Shown one piece after another: positions 49,498 through 61,541 of a stretch of DNA of 64,000 bases. Under the pieces are notes generated by a model. The model worked only from the letters and a program-made list of their open reading frames with translations. It was not told the DNA's origin and made no database searches. Source of the stretch: Vitellaria paradoxa (lineage: Eukaryota; Streptophyta; Magnoliopsida; Ericales; Sapotaceae); contig CM034237.1 of NCBI GenBank assembly GCA_019916065.1, positions 38,732,485 to 38,796,484 on the forward strand, written 5' to 3'. The translations under genes and the position numbers were made by a program. Within the stretch, counting starts at the first letter, position 1; each line of letters starts with the position of its first letter.

Positions 49498-49987
49498 GGC
49501 TGCGTTTGGCATACCAAAAAGTAAGAAAAAATGAGATAAAATGTAGTTTGGAGAAATATTTTGTGTTTAGTGCAGATCATTCAAACTGCGTTTTTTAGAG
49601 ATGAATAGTAAAATTTCATTTAGACGAATCGAATTTCCGTTTGGACGAATTTAAAATTTTAGGCAGTTATAACTTTTTTACACTGTAGAAACCGTTTGAA
49701 CGAAAGTTGCCTGCGTGCTTCCGTAGGAACGGTTTCTACAATCCGTTGGAACGATTTTAAAAATGCCACAAAAAATAGTCAAAGTGGGTGTCATTTGATA
49801 GTTTGAGAGTCCATAGTCAGAATGACGAAAAAATTTTTATTATTTTATTAATCGAATTCTAGTTGTCGATTTTTTTTTTTTTGGAAAGATATTGAATGTT
49901 TTTTGAATTTTAAAAAGGCGGTAATGTGTAAAATTTTATAGAGATTTTTAGAGATTTTCACCAACTTTTTATGCACCAAACGCAACC
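49498..49987. mobile_element. Tourist/Harbinger-type element, 490 bp (family B copy 1)
   Basis: Ends GGCTGCGTTTGG and, on the opposite strand, GGTTGCGTTTGG are flanked by TTA (49495-49497 and 49988-49990). Inside, a perfect 12-base inverted repeat GTAGAAACCGTT/AACGGTTTCTAC (49685-49696 and 49728-49739) brackets a 31-base loop. TTTTTAGAGATGAATAGTAAAAT also occurs, inverted, in the element at 62791-63734. Confidence 0.75.
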
Positions 49988-52900
49988 TTATTTTTATTCT
50001 CTTTAATTTTATATTTACTTAATTGAACATAAATTAAAATAAATTTATTTCACTGTATCTTCAAAAATTTGTATGTTCAACCGCATTAACAATAACAACA
50101 ACAACAACAAAGACAATAAGAAATTTAAGCTAAAATATTCCAAAAAAATAAAAATAAAAATGGCATATTAACTGGTTTCCCCCCTTCTTTGGAATGCAAA
50201 GATAATTAATAAATAGTTTTTTTTTAAATAAATAAAAAAAAAATTTACTTAGCTAGGCTTTTGGATGGGGACCAATCCCAGTCCCAATCCCAATTCCTCC
50301 ACAATGGGCGCAACTGGAAACAGCACCTTTCCGGCCGCAGATTCTTCTATGAGCTCCTCCGGCTCAACCATTGCCACCACTAAGGTCAAAGGTCAGGGAT
50401 CCATTTGCTTCTTTCCCTGCTCTAACTTGTTCAGTCCCACTTTCACCTCCTACCCCGCTCTCACATCCTCCCGGTCATCAATTATCACATCCTTTGCAGT
50501 CTTTAATTCTCATTTTCTTTCTTTTAATTCTCTAGACCTTAAAACACGCATCTTTGAACCACGAGTGCTCATTAAATTACAGACTCTTTGTTCCTTCCCC
50601 CCCCCCTCTCTCTCTCTCTCTCTGTGCAAGATTGAGAATCTCTCATAAGATAGGTACTGTACCAAAGCATGTGTTTGGGACTGTTAGGGTGACAATCATT
50701 CTGAAGCATCCCCAGAAACGGGACCTTCTCATGTTTTGAATGATTCCAATTTGGCAAGTGATGCCATTGATATTCTTGTTGGCTCAGTGTTGTTTGAATT
50801 CTACTGTTGCTTTTAAATATTCTTGATTGTTGATTGTCGAATATGAGATTTATGCCAAATTTCTGATATTTTCCTTTTCTGTGGTTCTCTTTAACTAATT
50901 GCATTATCTGTACTTAAGAAATTGATAGTTTCTGAATTATTCACGCATTTAATGATTCCAGGTTCGCGGTGTAGATAGGAAATACTTGGAGTGGTTTGGA
51001 TAATCTCACCAAATGGATGACAGAATCTATGCAGAGTGTATATGCCATCGTACCTTAGTAAACTAATAAGGTTACCACATTGGTAAGAGACGCATTATTA
51101 ACATTTTTAATTCATTCGCTTTCCTGATAGTGTCCTCGTCCACGTTGATGCTATGAATATGAAGTCGTGCTATAATGGGATGATCCATAGAATTTCAATA
51201 CCTATGGATGTTAAAAGTCTAATGCATTGTGTGCCTGCTATTACACCAGAAGATTGGATAAATTGGAAGTCCTTTAGGCACATTCGTCGGAGTTGCTTGG
51301 GACTAAGACTTTGTTGAGTTGAGTTGTACATATAATAGATCAATAATGCATCCAGTGTCGGGGTTGGTGGCTCTTATATTTAACTAAAATTTCATGCTTG
51401 GATATGTAGTAGGATGTATGTGATGATAGTATGGTGTGGTTTGATATCCTATTCCACATATATTACATGGTTCCATGGACCATAGTATTTGCTATTGCAC
51501 TTGAGTATACAATTTAATTATTGTAAATGGGGATTCCCTTGAAATTAAGCTGCTGCCACAATAATTGCTTAGGAACACTTCTCGAATTACTTGAAATCCC
51601 ACAAAATTAATTTCTGTGTTCCTTACTTTAAACTTCAGACTAGTATATAACATTGCAAGCATCATTATCCAATTTTTCAAGGGAATGCTCAAATAAACTC
51701 TTTTATTTCAAATAATTCGTAAATCATGCCCAATGAGCCCTTTAAGTATTTCAAATAATTAACAAATTAGGAAGTTCTTCAAACATTCATAAATAACCCT
51801 GGGTTATTTGCATTATATTAAAGACATATGGTCTTCTTTGCTAGATGGAGAAGCCAAATACGTAATCCTGAAATCAGGGGACATGATGCAAACTAAATAC
51901 ATTTGCTGATGCATACTTCTTGTCCTCAAGCTTTTTTTTAATGAATTTATTTATGGTGAGACTGAAGGAAGTGATGCATTTGACTAGAGTAACTCCTTAT
52001 GAACGCTCTACAGCACTTTCTGGTCTACGAAGACAAGAAGTGCTTACCACATTGAAAAAAATAATGCACTGTTGCTCATGGCCATGCTTGTTTAATGACA
52101 CAATATGGTTCAGTAATTTATCATTTTTGATGTGGTAAGAAATGGTTGGTTTATTCAATAGAGAAGTATATTGGCTTCTGTGGTGAATTTGACCTCATGA
52201 TAATGAAAGCAACTAGATTTTTTCTAATTCTAGCGGTGTTTTTGGATATCATGTAGAAATTCAATCATACCATTGTGTTTTAAATGGTGTCACATGTTTA
52301 TTATCCATTTGTAAGGGGTCACGGGAAAAATTTTAGTTAATAGTCACAAATAATGCTATAGGATCAATCTTAGTACTCAACGGTGGATTGCATTCTAGAT
52401 TTCAATTCCATCTTTGATGTTGGGCTTTGGTTATCTTAAATCTTAATTGATCTAAAATAAACAATATGAATTTGAACTTGATGCACATAAATCATGATTA
52501 CAATCTCTGGAGAGCTGAAAAGTCAAGAAATTTGTTATTAAGTTTTGAATTACTACAATAGGGCTGTTTGTATGGCAAAAAAGCACAAGAAAATTACAAA
52601 AAGTTGATGTAAAAGTGATATATGGTGAAATTTGATTGGAAGAAGTGGAAAAAAGTGGATAACGTTTTGTAACTTTTGGTATTTTTTTGTAGTCCAAACA
52701 GTGCCATATATAGGAGATGGTCAAGTTTCATTTACTTGGTAGAAAGGTCAAGTAATTTTTATTTTATTTTTATTTTTAATTTGAAACGAAATGGAAGGAG
52801 AATGCTATTTTTCTTTCCCTCTTAACTGAAGTAGTTGTTGAAAAACCTTTTTTTATGGCTATGATCCTAGATCGCTACATTGTGGGACTTGATTTGTGCA

Positions 52901-53537
52901 GCTGATCCCCCATGTTTGGGATTTATGTTTTTTCCCCTAACAATGAAAATGAATTTTATTAAAATCTAGGGCATTAAAAAAATGCCCACGAAAACAAAGG
53001 GAGCCGCCACCCAAATTCTATAGTCATATTCTCAACAAAGGTCATACCCCCCACTATCCAGCTATACAAGATTGACAAAAACAAACTTTCCAATTTATAT
53101 AACAGAATTTCTATTCCCTGAAACCTTTTCTGTTTCCTTACTTCCAAGTAATCCAAGTTAAAAAATATATATATGTATCAATAAACTCATGCGGTTCATG
53201 CCTTCCTCTTTAATATGCACTGCTTATATCCCCACCATGTTTGGGACTTATGTTATTAATGTAATTAACATATATATATATATATATATATATTTTTACT
53301 GATGTTATTTGGGATGAGGTATATGTTGATTATGTTCAATGAGAATATCAGAAAATATTTATCCTCTTTTTTTCTTTTTCTTTTTCCTTTTAAATGTATA
53401 ACAATGTTTACTGTTTGCATGAAGTATTGTTTCTGTAGATATTTAGGCTTTGCAGCATTTTGTTTCTTTTTATTACTTGTATGATCATTCACTATCTTCT
53501 CTTAACCTGATCAGTTTGCCACACATCCTAGGTGCAG
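49988..53537 (+). other. Region upstream of the DNL exons, gene structure unresolved
   Basis: The stretch has several open pieces, notably 50265-50648 (127 codons, Ser/Thr/Asn-rich start, with a possible donor AAG|GTCAAA near 50382). It could hold the first exon of the DNL gene, including a transit peptide, or an unrelated gene remnant. Piece 50640-50800 and piece 50960-51060 are open but match nothing I recognise. I cannot join them with confidence. Confidence 0.3.
52561..52705. mobile_element. Small MITE, 145 bp (family A copy 2)
   Basis: The ends are GGGCTGTTTG and, on the opposite strand, GGCACTGTTTGG. The interior around GATGTAAAAGTGATATATGG and AAATTTGATTGGAAGAA matches the copy at 17872-18021. 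Confidence 0.6.
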
Positions 53538-55013
53538 GAAGCAGCATCTGGCTTAAAACTCCTAAGAAGTATTTTGGTGCATTTCATTTGCAATGTATGT
53601 GGTGAAAGAACACAAAAACTCATGAATAGATTAGCCTATGAACAAGGAACTGTTTTTGTGCAGGAATCATTTTGTTGAATATTATACTGGTGAAACTTCT
53701 ATATTCTTGATTATGTCTGCTATTGTTGGCATTTATTGAGGGTGTCACACTATAATGGTGTATATCAATGTCCATAATCCATTTGAAAATAGATCATAAT
53801 GTTAGGTCTTCTATAATGACCGGAATCTTAATTGATACACATACGTGGGTGTCATTTCTCCTTCCTTCTCATTTGTTTAAAAAGAAAAAATGAAAAGAGA
53901 AGGTTCTGCATTTAGCCTCTTAATGGACATCCTTGTTCAGTCAACATCAGGTCAATATTTGACTTTTTTTGTCCGAACTTGCCTGTACCAAACAACTTAT
54001 CGACAAAATTTAGCAGATACCAAACAACCTATTGACAAAAGTCTAACCAAAAGTTAGCTTTTTTGGCAGATTACTGAACAATGCAGACTAGCTTTTTTCA
54101 GTCAAACGCTTGACTTATTTTCAATTGTTTTTTTAGCTTGAAAGAATGTATCAAATGGGCTGTAATTGCTGCTGTAAGAATGTAATAATAATGTCTGCAT
54201 GTTGAAGGAGCCTTTTATGGTGATAGAAGATTCATTCTCTCATTTGTATGCACAAAATATGTAGGATATGGGATCAAGCTTTGAAGTTTCAGTTCTGTGC
54301 ACAGAATATGTTATACCATAAATATGCACACATATATATACTCACCACATTTTAATAGATCTTGATAATCTGGATTTGACCACAGGAATTCGTCATATTG
54401 ACTTAGTATGCCAATCATCCGATATCTGCTCAATTGTATGGCTTCTCCATTTGAGGTTTTCCTGTTAGTTCCTTCACATACTTGCATTTAAAGTTTTCAC
54501 AGCAAGGCCTGGAAGAACATGGAGTGAAGTTATTTCATGTGTCAAAAATATAAGGTGGGAATCGGCTACATAATTTGTTCTACCTGGGATTTGCCAGCAA
54601 TGTTTGATAGTTCCAAATTTAAGAGACCAGATCTAATTAACTAAAATAGGATATATTTGTAACTTAATTCACATGAAATTATGGCTTAGTCTGAGAACCA
54701 ATAGGATTGGTTTTCAAGCTTTGCATGTTTGCCATACCATGCTTGATATGTTTGATTTTAAGGATCTTGGTCAGTAGGGTTAGTTTCAGACTAAAAATTT
54801 CAACTAACATATTTAATGTTCAGAGAAATTATTCATAACTCTCCAAACTTAAATTTGTTGAAACTGTTATAAACATCTTCGCCAATTGGAAATGCTTTTC
54901 AGTGTGCAGGGTCTTTCTGGCGTCACAAATTAATTGACAATCTTGGGCTGGTCATTGAGTATGATATTCAGGAGGATATTAATGTGTTGGAATTGAATAC
55001 AGATCAAGTTTGA
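53538..55013 (+). pseudogene. DNL-type (Zim17/Hep1) zinc-finger gene, last two exons, probably broken
   Basis: DNL proteins are organelle-targeted escort factors that keep Hsp70 soluble. Exon 53538-53663 (42 codons) encodes ...LVHFICNVCGERTQKLMNRL, carrying the first CxxC pair, and LAYEQGTVFVQ. Exon 54903-55013 (36 codons and stop) starts after a good acceptor (CTTTTCAG) and encodes CAGSFWRHKLIDNLGLVIEY and a tail ending NTDQV. Two faults are visible. The second CxxC reads C-A-G-S, so the fourth zinc ligand is lost. The donor after FVQ reads CAG|GAATCA instead of a GT. The DNLG core survives. It lies 314 bases from the convergent AGP gene. It may be a decaying duplicate; upstream exons are not identified. 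Confidence 0.7.
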
Positions 55014-55326
55014 CTTGTGAAATAAATGTTTGTGGCACTATTCTCGACTTCTTTGAGAAAAAACTAATAATATCTTTAGTAATTGTGGTTCCAAACTACT
55101 TACTATGCAATTATCTGGTATTTTTTTTAAAGCTGTCCTCCCTTCATACTGAAGGAGGTTAGCGAAGTGTTTGTAGGAGCTTCAACCAATATGACAAAAA
55201 TACTGAAAGTATATTTGATCATCTGATTTTATTCTTCTCTCTGCCTTTGAACAGATAATGAATCTCAACAGAAAATGGATCACATTTTAAAATCACCTCT
55301 TCAGTAATAGCTATGATCGTGGCACA

Positions 55327-56674
55327 TCAAATAAGATTCACAAAATTGTAGCTTGTGATTGCAAGCAGAACATGTAGTGTCACTCCAATCCTCAACCACA
55401 TTCCAGATTTTTCTATCTGCTGCTGAAGTGCAATTCCACCATTCTGTAACCAGAAGAAATAAGAAAAGATCAGTGACTTTATGAGTTTAGGTAATTGATT
55501 TATGCACAGAAGTTAGTTCCATTATCAGTGAGAAGTTAGAAAATATTAGTCTTAATACCGGTGCTGGTGCCGGTGCTGTTTCCTCTGATGAATCTGGAAC
55601 TGTGGGTGGTGCTGGGGGGCTTTCGATAGTCATTGGTGCAGGAGCTGGGGCATGATGCTTCTTGTGCTTGTGCATATGCATATGCTTATGCTTCCTTTTT
55701 TTCTTGTGCTTTCCAGGATGTGGTGTAGCTGAGGGAACTGGTGCTGGTGTAGGTGTTGGTGCTGGTGCTGGTGTTGGTGTTGGGGCTGGTGTTGGGGTTG
55801 GTGGGCGTGGTGCAGGCACTGGTGCTGGAACTGGTGCTTCCTTAGCTGGTGCTGGTGCAGGTGTCTCCATTGTTGGGGTTGGTGCTGGGGATACCTTTGG
55901 CGGCGGCAAAGCAGGTGTCAGTGCTGGTGCTGGTGAAGCAGCTGGTGGGAGTAAAGCAGGTGGCAATGCTGGTGAAGCAATTGGTGGTGGTAAAGCAGGT
56001 GCCAAAGCCGGTGGCGGTGAAGCAACTGGTGGTAGTAGAGCAGGTGCCAGTGCCAGTGCCGGTGGCGGTGAAGCAACTGGTGGTGGTAGAGCAGGTGCCT
56101 TTGCCGGCGGCGGTGATGCAACTGGTGGTGGATTCAGTGCAGGTGGCTCTACTAGTGGCGATGATGCAACTGGTGGCGGCAACAAAGCAGGTGGAACTAC
56201 TGGTGAAGCAACTGGTGGTGGTAACAAAGTAGGAGGCATTACCTGTGGCGGTGAAGCAGCTGGTGGTTTTGACAAAGCTGGTGGTTGTAAAGGACTAGAG
56301 GTTGGAGGAGATTGCAGTGGTTTTGGTGGTGGGATTTGATGAGGTGGAATATTTGGGCTTAAAGAAGGTGTAGCTTTAGGATGTGGTGATGATTTAGGAG
56401 TGACTATGGGAGGATTTGCAGCTGGCTTTGTTGGTGGTTGTGTTGCTGCAGGTGGAGAACTAGAAGTTGGCCTCATTGTTGGCAGATTAGATGATGCAGC
56501 TGGGGTGTTGGAAGAAGGCCCTGCTGCTGGCAGATTGGGAGCAGCTGGAGTGCGGGAGGAAGGTGTTGCTGGCGCTGGCAGATTGGAGGCTGCTGCTGCA
56601 GGCCCTTGAGCATGGGCATTGCTCAGTGAAATGCAGAGAGAAGCGAGAAAGCAAGCCCCCAACAGTGGATCCAT
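55327..56674 (-). CDS. Lysine-rich classical arabinogalactan protein (410 aa, two exons)
   Basis: Exon 1 is 56674-55559 and exon 2 is 55443-55327, joined in phase 0 by a GT-AG intron. Residues 1-22 form a secretion signal (MDPLLGACFLASLCISLSNA). The bulk is Pro/Ala/Ser/Thr-rich with Ala-Pro and Ser-Pro steps and repeated PPPVASPP-type blocks, where prolines would be hydroxylated and carry arabinogalactan. Residues about 321-340 are a Lys/His/Met block (HKKKRKHKHMHMHKHKKHH) flanked by APAPAP, the hallmark of the AGP17/18/19 group. The spliced C-terminus (NGG...WLRIGVTLHVLLAITSYNF) is a hydrophobic tail fitting GPI anchoring, with a likely attachment site near NGG. The protein is longer than typical Arabidopsis members (about 185-250 residues). 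AGPs of this group act at the plasma membrane and wall. Confidence 0.9.
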
Positions 56675-56710
56675 TTCTGTGGTGCTGGAAATTGGCAGGA
56701 AGATTTGGTG

Positions 56711-56720
56711 GTTTTATACA
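56711..56720 (-). promoter_or_regulatory. Candidate TATA box of the AGP gene
   Basis: TGTATAAAAC on the minus strand lies about 37 bases upstream of the start codon. That would leave a very short leader, so a more distant start site is also possible. Confidence 0.35.
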
Positions 56721-56874
56721 GCAAATAAATATCGAGGGTAATCTGGAAGTAGAAAAAGGTTTAGGGGATTGTTGGAAGGAGAGAGGTAGACCTCTTGTGA
56801 ATGCTACTGCTCTTCTGCTGATTTGGCTCCTGAACTCTTCAATAGGGAAATGAGCATCAAATTAAACCTTTGAG

Positions 56875-57599
56875 TCTCCATTCAATTGTTTCAGGTATTC
56901 TTCTTCAATTAGATGATTCACAAATTTGAAAATTTTTCTTTCTCGAAAAATGCATGAGATATTCTCTTGTGTCTTGTGAAAGTAATGACTTCAATTATCT
57001 GTTGCTTCCAACTACAATTGATTAATGTGTAATTGCAGCCTCTGCAAAATGAGCTGTTTCTTAATAAAACTAGAAGCTCTTGATCTGACCCATGCTCGCT
57101 AACTAGCTCTTGATGATTTATGTATTTCCATTTACTAGTACCGATGATACTCGAGTTGTAAAGTAGTGAAGCGAATCAAGCTGTTCGAGGGAGCCTTGAG
57201 TTAGCTTTGGTCATGGCTCGCTTGAGCTTAACCCGAAATATACAAAAATTAAACCTGAACCACAATTTTAAGTTCGTTACATTATTGAACGCAACCAAAG
57301 TTCAGTTCGATAAACTAATATGCAAAAAATGTAGTGTAAAATGTCAAATTATTCGAGTTCAAGCTTGATTCGATTAGGGGCTCACTGCAGTTTGACTCGA
57401 AAAATAAATGAACCAAACCTGAACCAATTGTGATGACTAATTCAAATATCCTACTACTCAATTCCATTTTATTGATGTACACAGTTTACACTCCTAGTCA
57501 ATTTTGATGACCATATAGACCTAATTGTCTTTTCATTTGATTTAAATCACTCATCTTGCATAGAACATTGATAAATTGATGAGAAAGGGTGGGAGCTCA
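56875..57599. repeat. AGP upstream region with a decayed hAT-like element
   Basis: From about 57085 to 57445 the text has many CTCGAG, TTCGAG and GCTCGCT words and clauses like AAACCTGAACCA on both strands, the style of non-autonomous hAT elements in dicots. Ends are not clear. Confidence 0.35.
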
Positions 57600-58146
57600 G
57601 AGGAAGGTTGAGCCTGTGGCAATGATAACAAACCCCATCTACCCTTTGTATGGATTACAGCATTGATCTTAACAGAGGACCTAAACAATGGTAGAGAGTC
57701 CTCATCCAAGTTACCGAGGAAACTTTAACTTCCAATCAATTTTCCAAAAGAATCAATGTGAAGAAACTTCAGCTTTTCATCAATCACTACAGAAAGATAT
57801 GAACAATTTATTTGTCACACTTCAATCTTCAATGCTTGAAAGCCTCATCAGATGGAATGGATCTCTGCTTCAATGGTCTAACATTCCACACACCAATAGT
57901 GAACCTTAGGAACTTTCAGGTTCAGAGATTGGTGAATCTATCTAAAGAGTCAGTTGAAGATGCAAATAGGAAAGGAACTTGTTTATTCATCTTCTGCTAA
58001 TTTAGAATTCATGGAAAATAGAACTGCTCAAACATTCTAAAAAGGGTATGTTCACTGGCATATGAAGATAGTATCATCAAAAACCTTGCTGCAATTAGGG
58101 CTCACAAAAATATCGATTCATGAATTGAACTAAACCAAATCACATT
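57600..58146. other. Spacer with one unassigned open frame
   Basis: 57688-57909 is an open frame of 73 codons, but no domain is recognisable and overlapping frames are equally open. I support no gene. Confidence 0.3.
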
Positions 58147-58900
58147 TGTAATATCCTGGTTTTCTGTATTCATTTATTTATGTATTTTCAGGGTATATTC
58201 TATTATTTTGTAGGGTTATTTGAGTTTGGCTAAATTTTTTGGTTATAGGTTGGGTTAGATTTTAACCATGGTTGAATTTTGACTCAATTTAGAAGTTTCC
58301 TGGTTTGGAGTTTGGCGTGCGCACAGATTGGGTTGTCTCATGGGCACAGCCTGGTTGTGGAGAGTCTCATGCACACGAGTGGCATCTTGGCATGCGCAAA
58401 ATTGGTCTGGGTTGCTCTTGAGCACACTAATCATCTTATCCTGTGTGCACGGCAACTGAGACAGCTTTTGGTCACTTCTCACCTACCGATTTCTTGCTTT
58501 ATATGTCTATATCTATACACGCGTTGTTGTTCCAGTGGTTGAGTTCCACATGTATTTGGTTTCTTCTTCAGCCTTCTTCTCACCCCCTTCCATCTCCATC
58601 AATTCATTTTGAATCTTTGGTTGGTTTGAGTGATAACGTGGGGTTCCTTGTGAGAGTTTCAGAGCAGAGAAAAGAGGGGAAAGAGTTGGGTGAGTGTTGT
58701 GAACTTGGGTTCATAGCCAGGTGAGAGTATGAGGTTATCATGGTGATGTTTGCAGCCTGGTGGTGGTGTTTTGGCGATCTGTGGTGGCTAGGGAGGGGTA
58801 TGATCGTGGTTCGTGGGTGAACTTGGCTCTGGTGCTCCGTTCTTCTTCTTCCTTTCTCTGGTCTTCAGTTGATGAACAATTCAGACTGGTTAAATAACTG
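58147..58900 (+). mobile_element. LTR-like fragment starting TGTAATATCCTGG
   Basis: The start resembles gypsy LTR 5' ends (TGTAATAYCCYGG). A cluster of GTGCGCAC, GTGCACAC and GAGCACAC words occupies 58317-58455, as in the remnant at 46540-48180. No second LTR was found. Confidence 0.4.
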
Positions 58901-58914
58901 GTCCTACTGTAGGA

Positions 58915-59355
58915 AAATTATAAAAAGTTCCTCATGGATCCTTCCTCCAACGGGCTTGTAAAAATGGAATGTAGATGCTTTCTCTCTTACTAAACCCGAG
59001 ATTGATGGAGTGCTAAGAGATGAACATGGTCATTTTAAGTGCATTTTTTTCATGTAGTGTTGGTTTACTAGACTCAAACACACAGCTGAGTTGTCGGCTA
59101 TTTGGAAAGCCCTCAAAATCTGCACTGCTATCCCCAGTTGTGCTCAATGGAATTTAATTATTGAATCTAGTTCAAGCAATGCCATAAGTTGGATTTCAAA
59201 CGTGTAGAATTGGTCTTGGAAGCTGCACCTAGAACTAAAGGCTATTGATTTCTGGTGTAAAATCATTTCAGCAATGTTCATTCACGTTCTGAGAAAATCC
59301 AACACCTTTGCTGATTGTTTTGCTCGGGCAGGAGTAAATCGTTTTATCAAATAAA
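58915..59355 (+). pseudogene. RNase H domain remnant of a LINE-type element
   Basis: Across several frames the segment follows the plant RVT_3/RNase H pattern: a start near GLVKMECRC (for a KWNVDG-type motif), VLRDEHGHFKC-like text near 59010, a central TAELSAIWKALKIC-like segment near 59085-59125, ELKAIDFW near 59237, and FIHVLRKSNTFADCFARAGV near 59278-59335. Stops break it. Such domains close the second frame of many plant LINEs. Confidence 0.6.
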
Positions 59356-59630
59356 ATTGCAATGTTGGGAGATTGATTCAAGTGACTGTTTTTGCTTTGA
59401 TGCTTTGGTGGTATCATTTAAAGTTTACTGCACTGCTCTGTAAAATTATGCCCTGTCTCAGTAAGAGCTTTGTTCTGAATCGGTGCTACGTGCGTTTGGT
59501 ATGGGGCCAAAAGGTGGCAAATGTTATGAACATAATTAATGATCTTTTACTTTTCGCAATGCTTTACTCTCATTATTATTAATATTATTATTATTATTAT
59601 TTTACCCTCATTCTCAAAGGTTCACATTTA

Positions 59631-60878
59631 AGGGCCGGTTTGGCAACCATTTTCTTTTCAGTTTTTTGTTTTTGTTTTCATTTTTTTTTTAAACTGAACA
59701 TGAAAACTTGTTTAGCAAATTTATTTTCAATTTTCAAAAAGAAAAAATGAAAATATTTTCAAAATTTTCAAAAATTATGAAAATATCGAAAATGTGTTTT
59801 CTCAAATTTTCATTTTCTTAACCACTACTAGTCACAACCATTAACAACTACCGTACATAAATCGCCACTAATATTCGGTCACCATCTCCCATTGACGCCC
59901 CTTCCCCCACCCATCTCTAGTTACTGTCAAATATATTATTATTCAATATAAAAATATTTAATTAATATATAAAAATATATCAAATATAATTTAATTAATA
60001 ATTAATTTTATCAATATTTAATTTAATATATTAAATATATTAATTAATTTATATTAATTATAATTGAATTTTATTAGTTAAATTAATATAAAAATATTTT
60101 ATTAAATTATTTTTTATAAATAATATAATGAATTACATTTAATATATTTTATTTTTATTGAATTAAATTATTTTCAATAAAAATATAATTAAAATTAGTA
60201 CATTTAATTAATTTAAATTAAATTTAGTTAATTGAATAAATATGAAAAAATAATTTAATATAAACTATTTTTAATAAATAATATAATTAAGTTATATTGA
60301 ATATATTTTATTTTTATTGAATTATATTATTTTGAAAAAATGATATAATTAAATTTAATCAATCAAATTAACTAATCAAATCAAATTAATCTAAGTTAAT
60401 TAAAATAATTAATTTAATTAAGATGAAATATATTTTATTAAATTATTTTTAAAAACTAATTATAATAAATTATGTTTAATATATTTTATTTTTATTGAAT
60501 TAAATTATTTTTAACAATTAATATAGTTAAAATAATTAAACTTATTGAATTTAATTAATTGACAAATATAACTACCAACAAACAAATATTGTTATCAAAT
60601 GCATTTTCAAGTTTTTGTTTTTTTTTTTTTATACTATGAAAATAAAAACTAAAAATTAAAAACTGAACACAAAAATTGAAGATTGAATATAAAAACTGAA
60701 CACAAAAATTGACAGGTTTTCCAAACGGTCCCTTATATTTTCATAATTTTTGAAAATTTTGAAAATAATTTTTATTTTTTTGAAATTTGAAAACTAAAAA
60801 TAAATTTACCTCTCATCTTCAGTTTTAAAAAAAAAATAAAAATGAAAAATAAAAACGGAAAGTTTGGCTAAACGGGAC
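59631..60878. mobile_element. Long-TIR, AT-rich Harbinger-like MITE, 1.25 kb
   Basis: The left 200 bases and right 140 bases are inverted copies; the termini read AGGGCCGGTTTGGC and, on the opposite strand, GTCCCGTTTAGCC, flanked by TTA (59628-59630 and 60879-60881). Shared words include TTTTCAAAATTTTCAAAAATTATGAAAAT, quoted in part. A second, internal end-like motif (CCAAACGGTCCC) at 60721-60732 suggests nesting. The middle (59935-60560) is almost pure A+T, with many AATTAATT words. No coding frame. Confidence 0.65.
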
Positions 60879-61541
60879 TTAAACCTTTCAAAAGCGAAAA
60901 ATGTTAAACCAATTCAAAATTTTGTGAAGCATATGATCCATATTTGGAAGTGGTAAAATTTTACAATAGCAACATTTACCCTCATTTTAACCCCCGCACC
61001 AAACGCACTCTGTAATGATCTGTCCTTGCATTTTGGGACTCATGGATGATGCATTTACTGTGAAAAACTTCATTAATCATTATGGTCCTTTCTGATCTGG
61101 AATGCATATGAAGGCTTTCTTTTCTTCGGTATCTACCACGGAAATTTACTTGAGTTTGGAATGGTTGTTGAATTAAGCAATCGATTCAGCTATGTTTAGG
61201 TGCTTTAGTTTGAATGGATGAATTGTGACAATTGAGAGATTAATGCGAGTTGGTCATGTGATAGGCTTCTGATTGCAGTCAAAGGGTTCGATGATTTCAC
61301 TTATGCAGGAGCTTTTCTTGTATCGTAATGCGGGTGACAATTAGGGATAATTTTGTATTTGGTTATTTTTAAGGATTTTGTATGAATCTTATTATAAAGT
61401 TTATATAATCCTTAATTAATGTAATCATGATTTTCCTTTGCCCTAAATAAAAATTCAGGAATTGTCGCCCTCCTTTAAATAAAAAAAATAAAAAATTTCC
61501 AGACTCATTGTCTTGGGTTGCTGACATATATGTATATTAAT
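60879..61541. other. Spacer, no gene seen
   Basis: No frame or repeat end stands out. Confidence 0.4.

Noticed and set aside
50265..50648. 127-codon frame as a confident first exon of the DNL gene
   Set aside because: It lies 3 kb from the DNL exons, has no recognisable transit peptide in my reading, and no intermediate exons could be joined.
55662..56339. 225-codon Gly/Ala-rich open frame on the plus strand
   Set aside because: It is the antisense shadow of the proline/alanine-rich AGP exon; its composition follows directly from the other strand.
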